Shown here in pieces: positions 16,956 to 23,504 of a stretch of 41,843 nucleotides of DNA. The position numbers and the translations under genes are program-made. The stretch is from an uncultured Victivallales bacterium. GTDB taxonomy: Bacteria > Verrucomicrobiota > Lentisphaeria > Oligosphaerales > JAFGRS01. The stretch spans positions 1 through 41,843 of the forward strand of contig CAILUI010000110.1 in the NCBI GenBank assembly GCA_903837355.1. The letters are read 5' to 3'. Below the pieces are notes generated by a model, which saw only the letters and a list, made by a program, of their open reading frames with translations, was not told where the DNA came from and did no database searches. The first letter of the stretch is position 1. The number at the start of each line of letters is the position of its first letter.

Positions 16956-16983
16956 TTGCAGCCTATTCGGCCCGCGTTATACT
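16956..16983 (+). promoter_or_regulatory. Promoter giving a probably leaderless glycosyltransferase mRNA
   Basis: TTGCAG (16956-16961), a 16-nt spacer and TATACT (16978-16983, five of six to consensus) lie directly in front of the glycosyltransferase start. Only seven bases separate the -10 box from the ATG at 16991, and no Shine-Dalgarno is present. Transcription would begin at or next to the A of ATG. Confidence 0.6.
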
Positions 16984-16990
16984 CAGCGCC

Positions 16991-17959
16991 ATGCTATCGG
17001 TAGTCATTGCCACCCGGAACCGTTGTCATGACCTGACAGAGGCGCTGGCGAGCCTGGAGGTGCAGCAGACTCGAACCGCCTTCGAGGTCATCGTCGTCGA
17101 TAACGGTTCGACCGACGCCACCCGCAGCGTGGTGGACAGCCACCCCAACGGCGGACGGACGCGGTACGTCTTCGAGGCCACTCCCGGATTGTCCACGGCG
17201 CGCAACACCGGCATTGGCGCAGCGCGCGGCGAACAGGTGGCCTTCATGGATGATGACGCGGTGGCCGACCCCGGCTGGATACAGGCGTTGCAGGACGGCT
17301 TCGAGCAGACCCGCGCCGAGGGCCTGGGGGGGCGCGTGGAGGGACTGTGGCAATGCCCGCGACCGCTGTGGTTCCCGCCCGCGCTGGACTACCTGGTGTC
17401 TGTGTTTGATGGCGGTGAGCGCGCTCACTCGTTTGCGCCTCCACATTCTGCCCCCGTGGGCACGAACATGGCCTTCCAGCGGCGTTGCCTGGTGGAGGGT
17501 GGCGGCTTCGACCCCGTCTATGGCCGGAACGGCCAGCGCTTCTGCGGGGGTGAGGACTATGCCGTGGCCTATCGGCTGCTGGCGGCGGGCGGCTCGGTGC
17601 TGTACTGGCCAGCCGCCGTCGTCTGGCACAAGGTCACGGCGGATCGGGTACGTTTCGGTCGCCTGCTGCGACTGGCCCTCGATGGCGGTCGCATGGCCGC
17701 GCACCTGCGTGGGCAGGTCGCGCCGGCAGCCCCGTCGGTGCGGGCTCCGGCAGCCTGGGCGGAGATCCGCACGCCTCGTCCCAGCGCCCCACCGACGGGG
17801 TGTCAGGCGAGCGGCCCAGGGCAGTTCGGCGGCTTCCAGCGTCTGGGAGCCTGGCTCCTGCGCCCGCTGACGGTGGCCGTGCTGAAGGCGGTCACGGTGA
17901 TGGGGTATGGCAGCGAACGGTGCTCGGCAGCATGCCGACGCACCGCCACGGTGGAGTAG
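16991..17959 (+). CDS. Family 2 glycosyltransferase
   Basis: A 322-residue GT-A glycosyltransferase. The N-terminal motif is VVIATRNR, then VVDNGSTD near 36-42 and AFMDDDAVADPGW with the metal-binding acidic cluster at 87-89. The acceptor-side motif is FCGGEDYAVAYRLL, with a Glu-Asp pair typical of GT2 enzymes. The last ~70 residues are proline- and arginine-rich and then hydrophobic, possibly a membrane-associating tail. It has no ribosome-binding site and its own promoter almost touches the ATG, so it is probably translated from a leaderless message. The PP-loop ATPase starts 7 bp after its stop, so the two form an operon. A role in surface glycan assembly is inferred. Confidence 0.9.
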   Translation: MLSVVIATRNRCHDLTEALASLEVQQTRTAFEVIVVDNGSTDATRSVVDSHPNGGRTRYVFEATPGLSTARNTGIGAARGEQVAFMDDDAVADPGWIQALQDGFEQTRAEGLGGRVEGLWQCPRPLWFPPALDYLVSVFDGGERAHSFAPPHSAPVGTNMAFQRRCLVEGGGFDPVYGRNGQRFCGGEDYAVAYRLLAAGGSVLYWPAAVVWHKVTADRVRFGRLLRLALDGGRMAAHLRGQVAPAAPSVRAPAAWAEIRTPRPSAPPTGCQASGPGQFGGFQRLGAWLLRPLTVAVLKAVTVMGYGSERCSAACRRTATVE

Positions 17960-17966
17960 CCTGGCG

Positions 17967-19208
17967 ATGGACAAACGCTGCCTGCATCTGCGTCCCTGCC
18001 CACCGGAATCCAGAGGGGATTGGCGGCGCCGCGCCTTCACCGTCGAACGCGCGACCGCCGGCCGGGTGGAGTCCGCCGAGACCTTGTGGTTCGAGTGGCC
18101 GCTGGCCGCAGGGATGCCAGCGACGGATGACGTTGAGCCGGCGCTGGTGGCCGTGGTGCTGCTGGCCATGGCCGAACGGCGCGACATCGTCTGCACGGGT
18201 TGGGTCAGCCGCGCCCTGCTGGCGAACCTGGCTGAGTTTATGAGCGCCTGGGCCTGTTGGTGCCCGGATCTGTACCAGCCCGTCGAGATCAGCGGGCCGG
18301 TCGTCGAGACGGCCCCCCTGCCCGCCGGACGGCAGGGAGCCGTCTCGGCCTATTCCGGCGGCCTGGACGCCTCCTTCACCGTCTGGTCGCACCACGCTCG
18401 CCAACGCGGCGCGCAGAGCACCGACATCCGCATGGCGGCGATGGTCCAGGGCTTCGATATCCCGCTGGCCGAGGACGCCGCCTTCGCGCGGGCAACAGCC
18501 ACCGCCCAGCGCGTCCTCGCGCCGCTGGGAGTAGAGCTGGTGCCGGTGCGCACCAATTTCCGCGACGTCGTCCGCATCAACTGGGAACACTCCCACGCGG
18601 GTGGCCTGGCGGGGGTACTGCACCTGTTCAAGAACGGCCTTGCCAAGGGCATCATCCCGAGCAGCGAGCCCTACAACCGACTGATACTGCCCTGGGGCTC
18701 GAACCCGATCACCGATCCCCTGCTTTCCGGTGCCGGCTATCCCATCGTCCACGACGGCGCCGGTTTCTGCCGTACCGACAAGGCCGGGCTGCTCGGAGCC
18801 TGGCGCGAGGGCTGTGACGCCCTGCGCGTCTGCTGGACCGGGGAATTCTACGACGGTAACTGCGGGCGCTGCGAGAAGTGCCTGCGGACGGTACTGAACT
18901 TCCGCGTCCACGGACTGCCCGCCCCCGCCTCGCTCCCAAACACGGTCACCGCCGCGCAGGTGGAGGCCATGGACCTCGACGCTGGGGCCCGACGCGGCGA
19001 GTGGAGCACCCTGCTGGCGGCGGCGGAGGCCCATGGCGTGACCGAGGACTGGGTGGCTGTGGCGCGGCGCAAGCTGGCTCGTCCCATCGCCCGGCATGGC
19101 CTCTTCCGACGCGGCTGCCAGTACGTCTCCGCCCTGCTCGAGCGGCGTCTGTTCCAGCCTTACCGCCGGCGGCAGCGGGTCAGACGCCAGAACGCGGAAG
19201 CGCCATAG
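17967..19208 (+). CDS. PP-loop ATPase-like protein with CxxCxxC zinc motif
   Basis: A 413-residue protein with a PP-loop, SGGLDASF at 130-137, close to the SGGxDS loop of ATP-pyrophosphatases such as QueC, ThiI and asparagine synthetase, but with Ala in place of the final Ser. A cysteine cluster near the C-terminus (C299, C302, C305, with C289 nearby) reads CGRCEKCLRT and resembles the QueC zinc site. The roughly 120 residues before the loop do not resemble queuosine enzymes. It lies between a glycosyltransferase and a polysaccharide pyruvyl transferase, so it more likely activates a carboxylate or amidates a sugar acid than makes deazaguanine. That is inference. The start ATG is 7 bp after the preceding stop; GGAG is about 13 nt upstream. 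Confidence 0.75.
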   Translation: MDKRCLHLRPCPPESRGDWRRRAFTVERATAGRVESAETLWFEWPLAAGMPATDDVEPALVAVVLLAMAERRDIVCTGWVSRALLANLAEFMSAWACWCPDLYQPVEISGPVVETAPLPAGRQGAVSAYSGGLDASFTVWSHHARQRGAQSTDIRMAAMVQGFDIPLAEDAAFARATATAQRVLAPLGVELVPVRTNFRDVVRINWEHSHAGGLAGVLHLFKNGLAKGIIPSSEPYNRLILPWGSNPITDPLLSGAGYPIVHDGAGFCRTDKAGLLGAWREGCDALRVCWTGEFYDGNCGRCEKCLRTVLNFRVHGLPAPASLPNTVTAAQVEAMDLDAGARRGEWSTLLAAAEAHGVTEDWVAVARRKLARPIARHGLFRRGCQYVSALLERRLFQPYRRRQRVRRQNAEAP

Positions 19209-19286
19209 ACGGGCAGGCGACGGCCAGAGCCGGGCGGAGAGTACCGCTCGGGTCAAGGCCCGAAAACGGCAGTTCGGGGGCTCTGC

Positions 19287-20174
19287 ATGTCCGCTATAGT
19301 CGCCAGTCGCGAGGAGTGGATCCGCATCTTCGCGGCGGCGGGGAACGGCCGTGTCGCCTACTACCCCAACCCAGGCAATGCCGGGGACGCACTGATCGCG
19401 GTGGCCACCTACCAGTTGCTGCGCGCGGCAGGCCTGCGCTACCGGGTCGTGGGAGCGGGCTCGCGAGCCACCCCGGATACGCTCATCGCCGGCGGCGGCG
19501 GCAATCTGGTGCCCCCCTACGCCGATGTCGCCCGGCTTCTGCGCGGCGCCGGCACGCGGGCCGCACGTGTGCTCATCCTGCCCCACACCATCGCCGGCAA
19601 CGACGATCTGGTGGCAGCCATGGATGCGCGCTACGAGGTGTACTGCCGCGAACTCACTTCGTATGACTACGTGCGCACGCAATGCCGGGGAGCGCAGGTG
19701 CGCCTGGCCCACGATCTCGCCCTCTGCCTGGATGTCGAAGCGGCGGCGCAGTTCCCCTGGCGACTGGCGTGGCAACTGGCGCGGACGGAAGCCCTGCCGA
19801 CGGCCGCACTGATCCTGCACCTGCTGCAGGACCGCGCCGGCCAGCGCCAGCGCGGCCCGCCCCCGACCTTTTACCGCGAGGACCGCGAAGCGCTGGGCGG
19901 GCCGCGACCGCCCGACCGGGCGAACCGCGACCTCAGCCAGGTCTACGCCTGGACGGTGGCCCCCGAGTTCTGTGCCCGAGTCAGCACCTGGCTGCTGCTG
20001 CGCGCCCTGCGGGCTGCTGCTGCCGTGGAGACCGATCGCCTGCACGTCACCGTGGCGGCGGCGTTGCTGGGCAAGCCGGTACGGATGCATGCCAACAGCT
20101 ACTACAAGAACCGCGCCGTGTACGAACTCTCGCTGCGCGACCGCTTCCCCCACGTGCAGTGGTGCGACGCCTGA
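19287..20174 (+). CDS. Polysaccharide pyruvyl transferase family protein
   Basis: A 295-residue protein of the CsaB/WcaK-like family, which transfers pyruvate ketals or acts as a GT-B-fold glycan-modifying enzyme. Visible signatures are NPGNAGDALI near residue 28, LIAGGGGNL near 68, VLILPHTI, and the C-terminal ETDRLHVTVAAALLGKPV followed by ANSYYKNRAVYE. The His-Val and TDR region is characteristic. The ATG at 19287 is preceded by GGGGG with good spacing. It follows the PP-loop gene by 78 bp and converges on the flippase, 15 bp away. Pyruvylation of a glycan is the likely role, but donor and acceptor are unknown. Confidence 0.82.
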   Translation: MSAIVASREEWIRIFAAAGNGRVAYYPNPGNAGDALIAVATYQLLRAAGLRYRVVGAGSRATPDTLIAGGGGNLVPPYADVARLLRGAGTRAARVLILPHTIAGNDDLVAAMDARYEVYCRELTSYDYVRTQCRGAQVRLAHDLALCLDVEAAAQFPWRLAWQLARTEALPTAALILHLLQDRAGQRQRGPPPTFYREDREALGGPRPPDRANRDLSQVYAWTVAPEFCARVSTWLLLRALRAAAAVETDRLHVTVAAALLGKPVRMHANSYYKNRAVYELSLRDRFPHVQWCDA

Positions 20175-20189
20175 ACACGCCGCGCCGCG

Positions 20190-21635
20190 TCACGACCCCG
20201 CCCGCGTGCCCGCCGGCCCCAGCCCATGGCTACCCAGCAAGCGTGCCAGCGCCGCCTGGCGCTGGCGCGGCAGGATGTAGAGGAACGCCATGGCGTGAAG
20301 CTTCACCCTGCCGATCTCGCGGGTTTCGCGGCTGGTCATGTCGAGCGCAATCGAGAAGAGCTGACAGGCCAAGGCTGCCAGGATGGCCCCTACGTAGCTG
20401 TAGCGTTGAATCAGCGGCATCGCCACCGCCAGCCAGACGACAAAGTTACCGAACGTACGAGTGAACAGGAAGAAGCGTAGGTCGCGCACGATGTAGTACG
20501 GTTGGCAGGCCGTCGCCAGGGGGATCAGCGGGAAGCTGATTGCGCAGAAGCGCAGCGCCCGGATGCTCTCCTGGTAGCCCGGCCCGAAGGTCGCAATCAC
20601 CAGCCGCGCCGGCAACAATGCAAAGCCGGCCGCCACCGCCAGGCCGACGATCCAGCCGATCTGCACGCCCAGCAGCAGCCGGGCGTTGAACACAGGCCGG
20701 TTGCTCTCATACGTCTGCACCAGGGCCGGCAGAGCGGCGTTGCTGGTGGCAGCGAAGACGGCCGCCAGCAGCAGCGGGATCTGGCGCACGGCAGCGTACA
20801 CGCCCAACTGCTGGTTACCGCAGAAGGTCCGCAGCAGCACCTGGTCGCCCTGAACCTGCAAGGTCGTGATGATCATCGCCAGTGTCAGCGGCCAGCCGGT
20901 GCGGACCAGGCCCCGCAGCAACTCGGGGTCGAAGCGCCACTGCGAGAACGCCGGACAGCCCATGCGCCGCCGCAGCCACAGCAGCAGCCCGGCCGTGAGC
21001 GCCGCCTCCAACGTGGCGGCGACCGCGAAGGAGAACACCGTGGCCGCCGCCAGTAACAACCCGAGGCGGACCGCTGACGTGGCCAGGAAGGCGGCGTTAC
21101 GGGCCATGGCCGAGTACCGCGACTTGAGCTGCGCGTGCGACCAGACCTCGGCCAGGTTCAATGGCACCAGCAGCAACTGCACGCCGATCACCAGGATCAG
21201 CCAGGTGCTGAGGCGGTCGCGTTGCTGTTGCGCGAAGGCCAGCCCGACGACGATGGCGAAGGCGACGCTGGCACCCGCCGCCTGCAGGGCGAAGACGGTG
21301 CCCAGGACGCGCGGCGTCCGCTCTGGCTCCTTGACCAGGTCGCGGATGACGAGTTGCTGGAGGCCGAGGGCCGGCAGCCCGGCAACCATCGCCACCAGGG
21401 CCAGGGCGTAGTTCAGGCGGCCGTAGTCCTCAGCGCCGAGATGGCGCGCCGTCCACACGCCGATGAACAGACTGACCAGCAGGCGGATCATGCTGTCGGC
21501 AGACTGCCACGCCGCGTTGGCAAGCACGCTCAGCGTCAACTCCCGGCCTTGCAGCAGGTGGTTGAGGCGCTGGCGCCAGGGACTGGCTGTGGGCAAGGCC
21601 ATGCGGTAACGTACATCCCACGGGGCCGGGTGCAT
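20190..21635 (-). CDS. Wzx-like polysaccharide flippase (MATE/MOP superfamily)
   Basis: A protein of about 481 residues with some 12-14 hydrophobic segments and the Wzx N-terminal pattern LGAEDYGRLNYALALVAMVAGLPALGLQ. It probably flips lipid-linked glycan units across the inner membrane. The open frame extends to 21767, but that region contains two 18-bp direct repeats and no homologous sequence. I therefore start at the ATG at 21635, which has GAGG 5 nt upstream; an ATG at 21602 is also possible. It converges on the pyruvyl transferase with a 15-bp gap and is separated from the upstream CPBP gene by about 140 bp. Together with the glycosyltransferase cassette it forms a plausible glycan export set, although no Wzy polymerase is present. 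Confidence 0.85.
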   Translation of the reverse strand: MHPAPWDVRYRMALPTASPWRQRLNHLLQGRELTLSVLANAAWQSADSMIRLLVSLFIGVWTARHLGAEDYGRLNYALALVAMVAGLPALGLQQLVIRDLVKEPERTPRVLGTVFALQAAGASVAFAIVVGLAFAQQQRDRLSTWLILVIGVQLLLVPLNLAEVWSHAQLKSRYSAMARNAAFLATSAVRLGLLLAAATVFSFAVAATLEAALTAGLLLWLRRRMGCPAFSQWRFDPELLRGLVRTGWPLTLAMIITTLQVQGDQVLLRTFCGNQQLGVYAAVRQIPLLLAAVFAATSNAALPALVQTYESNRPVFNARLLLGVQIGWIVGLAVAAGFALLPARLVIATFGPGYQESIRALRFCAISFPLIPLATACQPYYIVRDLRFFLFTRTFGNFVVWLAVAMPLIQRYSYVGAILAALACQLFSIALDMTSRETREIGRVKLHAMAFLYILPRQRQAALARLLGSHGLGPAGTRAGS

Positions 21636-21678
21636 GTGGGCCTCGGCGACGCTACGTGGGATTTGCTGGAGCAGAGCG

Positions 21679-21739
21679 CTCGCGACCCGCGTTGTCAGCA
21701 CCCCCATGGAGGGCGAGCCGCCTCGCGACCCGCGTTGTC
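21679..21739. repeat. Pair of 18-bp direct repeats between CPBP and flippase genes
   Basis: CTCGCGACCCGCGTTGTC occurs exactly at 21679-21696 and again at 21722-21739 (period 43 bp). The intervening 25 bp include GGAGGGCGAGCC, a GC-rich pattern common in dispersed repeats. The pair lies upstream of the chosen flippase start, so it could be a tandem regulator site or a fragment of a dispersed repeat. Confidence 0.7.
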
Positions 21740-21776
21740 GACGCCTTGGCGAAAGACAACGATCCAAGCGGACGAC

Positions 21777-22508
21777 TCACCAGCCGCCACGGATCAGTCG
21801 CCAACCCAGCGCAAAGATCGGCACATCGACGATGGCGTGGCTCAGATAGCCGGGCCAGACCGAGCGCGTACGGCGATACAGGGCCGACCACAGCGCGCCG
21901 CCGACGAAGACACCGAGCGCACAGAGCAGCGTGGCCGGCCAGGCGCAGTAGACGCGCAGGGCCACGACATGGTGCGCGGTGAACCCGGCGGCACTGGCCA
22001 GTACCGACCAGCGGCCCCAGCCCAGGGCTTCGCAGCGTTCCACCACGAACCAGCGCCACACCATCTCCTCAAGTACGGAGTTCACCGAGACCCAGTAAAG
22101 CGCCCCCGCCAGGTAGACGGGCCAGTGGTGCAGCCCCGTCGCCACCCCCATGCGGCGAAAGACCTCGGGATCCAGCAGGCTGGGCCCCAACCAGGCGTAG
22201 ACCGCCAGGATCAGTGCCGCGATGCCCAGCCCGAGCCACAGGCCGGCCATAAAGCCGCCCTGACGCGGCGGCGACCCGCTTAGCGGACGCCGTTCAACCA
22301 GCAGCCGCCAGAGAACGGGAACCGCCACCAGCCACACCTTGGCCAGAAAGAAGATCGCCCGGCCCGCCGGCTGCCCCGGCAGCAGGCTGAGGCCGATCCA
22401 GGTGCCTATGCTCGGAACGGGAAGCAGCAGAGCCAGCGCCAGCCCGGATGCCCACCGCGGCAGAACCGGCGGCGGGCGCTGCAGGTTACCTGCGGTCATC
22501 GCCATCAT
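21777..22508 (-). CDS. CPBP family intramembrane metalloprotease (Abi/Rce1-like)
   Basis: A 243-residue integral membrane protein with the three CPBP motifs in order: EEMVWR (Glu147, Glu148, Arg152), FTAHH (His179 and His180), and LSHAIVD (His224, Asp228). About six to seven hydrophobic segments are visible. Family members are membrane-embedded proteases or prenyl-peptide processing enzymes, some linked to exosortase or bacteriocin immunity. The ATG at 22508 has GAGG about 8 nt upstream; the frame continues 18 codons further without support. It is upstream of the flippase on the same strand, but the repeat-bearing gap makes a shared transcript uncertain. Confidence 0.85.
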   Translation of the reverse strand: MMAMTAGNLQRPPPVLPRWASGLALALLLPVPSIGTWIGLSLLPGQPAGRAIFFLAKVWLVAVPVLWRLLVERRPLSGSPPRQGGFMAGLWLGLGIAALILAVYAWLGPSLLDPEVFRRMGVATGLHHWPVYLAGALYWVSVNSVLEEMVWRWFVVERCEALGWGRWSVLASAAGFTAHHVVALRVYCAWPATLLCALGVFVGGALWSALYRRTRSVWPGYLSHAIVDVPIFALGWRLIRGGW

Positions 22509-22706
22509 GTGAGAACCTCGGCCATGCTTGCCTCCGGACGGTAGGGGCGCCGCTGCAGCCACACCGGCGCCAGCGTTACATAGCTCCCGAACCGCCAGCC
22601 TTCAACCCGGCGCACCGCCCACTGCGGCCCCGCGGCATGCCTCGGTGAAATCCGCAACAGCCAGCTTTGCGGGAACGCTCTCGCAGGTGACTCGCCGGCG
22701 GTCTCC

Positions 22707-22764
22707 GTTCAGAGTCCAGCCTTAGGGCTGTCTCGGGGACCACGCTCAAGCGTGAACTCTGAAC
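22707..22764. repeat. 58-bp branched palindromic element (three-way junction)
   Basis: GTTCAGAGT (22707-22715) pairs perfectly with ACTCTGAAC (22756-22764). Enclosed are two perfect hairpins: CAGCC-ttag-GGCTG (22717-22730) and CACGCT-ca-AGCGTG (22741-22754). The result is an outer 9-bp stem with two inner arms, the same plan as the terminal repeat but with different sequence. It is probably a REP-like dispersed element; a structured RNA is the alternative. Confidence 0.7.
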
Positions 22765-22816
22765 CTACAACTCTGCCGTCTCGCCTCAGCATGTCCGGCC
22801 GCTGGCCGGTGGTTCA

Positions 22817-22881
22817 GCGGCGCCGGCGCGCCTGGGGAGCTTCGCCACGGCTCCGCGCAGACTTCCCAGGCATGGCGCCGC
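22817..22881. repeat. Long imperfect inverted repeat
   Basis: GCGGCGCC (22817-22824) pairs with GGCGCCGC (22874-22881), and GCCTGGGGA (22830-22838) pairs with TCCCAGGC (22864-22871) with one bulged base. The loop is about 25 nt and the internal loop is 5 against 2 nt. No T-run follows, so it is not a standard terminator. Confidence 0.55.
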
Positions 22882-23073
22882 CACTCCCGGACCTTGCACC
22901 CGCTCGCGGTACCGAGTAGGTTAGTCCACGGGCTGATAGCGGATGGCATAGAGCAGCAGCCAGACCAAGAGCGTTGCAGCGACCCACCCGGCCTGGCCCC
23001 AGGCTCCGTACTGGCGCCGTCGGCGGCGCGACCTGGGACTCGAGCGGTCGGGATAACCGGAAGGGACAGGGCG

Positions 23074-23496
23074 ATGATCGGCAACATCACACGGTGGGCA
23101 TGCCTGGGTCTGGTGCTGGTGACGGGGTACGCGACGGCGCAAGACGCGGCCAAAGAGAAACTCGCGGTCACGGCAGCCGAGAAATGGCTCGCGGCCGTGG
23201 ACGCGGAGAAGTACGCCGAGAGCTGGCAGGAGGCCGCCACGCTGTTCAAGAACGCCGTCACGAAGGAGCAGTGGGAGCAGTCGATGCAGGCCGCCCGGAA
23301 ACCGCTGGGCAAGCTCGTCTCCAGAAAGGTCAAGACCGCGACCTACGCGAAAGCCCTGCCGGGAGCCCCGGATGGCGAGTACGTCGTGATCCAGTTCGAG
23401 ACGATTTTCGCGAACAAGGCCGCCGCCATCGAGACCGTGACCCCCATGCTGGACAAGGACGGCACCTGGCGCGCCTCCGGGTACTTCATCAAGTAG
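23074..23496 (+). CDS. Exported DUF4019-like protein
   Basis: A 140-residue protein with a short Sec signal peptide (MIGNITRW, then a hydrophobic run ending ATAQDA, cleavage near residue 23). The mature part is a small alpha/beta domain with AEKWLAAVDAEKYAESWQEAA and a C-terminal MLDKDGTWRASGYFIK, as in DUF4019 proteins. These are exported proteins of unknown function with an NTF2/cystatin-like appearance. The ATG at 23074 has AAGGGA 9 nt upstream, which fixes the start. It converges on the giant exported protein with an 8-bp gap and has no obvious partner gene. Confidence 0.8.
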   Translation: MIGNITRWACLGLVLVTGYATAQDAAKEKLAVTAAEKWLAAVDAEKYAESWQEAATLFKNAVTKEQWEQSMQAARKPLGKLVSRKVKTATYAKALPGAPDGEYVVIQFETIFANKAAAIETVTPMLDKDGTWRASGYFIK

Positions 23497-23504
23497 GCTG
23501 GCCG

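Larger units (their letters stand above)
22509..23073. other. 565-bp intergenic region full of hairpins
   Basis: This is a divergent gap between the CPBP gene (minus) and the DUF4019 gene (plus). It contains the branched hairpin element at 22707-22764, a 6-bp hairpin CCGGCC-gct-GGCCGG (22795-22809) and a longer inverted repeat at 22817-22881. No coding sequence with a start codon was accepted. A minus-strand reading at 22921-23010 looks like a membrane helix but has no start. No clear promoter for either gene was identified. Confidence 0.7.

Noticed and set aside
17967..19208. Calling the PP-loop gene queC
   Set aside because: The loop differs at the last residue, the N-terminal third is unlike QueC, and the context is glycan synthesis.
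19295..19300. TATAGT hexamer as a promoter for the pyruvyl transferase
   Set aside because: It lies inside the first codons of the gene, no later in-frame start fits, and the -35 region is poor.
17892..20153. Long minus-strand open frame of 753 codons opposite the glycan genes
   Set aside because: It is antisense to three well-recognised genes and has a low-complexity Gly/Ala/Arg-rich translation. GC-rich DNA commonly leaves such frames open.
22921..23010. Minus-strand reading that looks like a C-terminal membrane helix (VAATLLVWLLLYAIRY)
   Set aside because: The frame has no ATG, GTG or TTG in a usable place, and the upstream part overlaps the DUF4019 start on the other strand. It may be a gene remnant but cannot be supported as a CDS.
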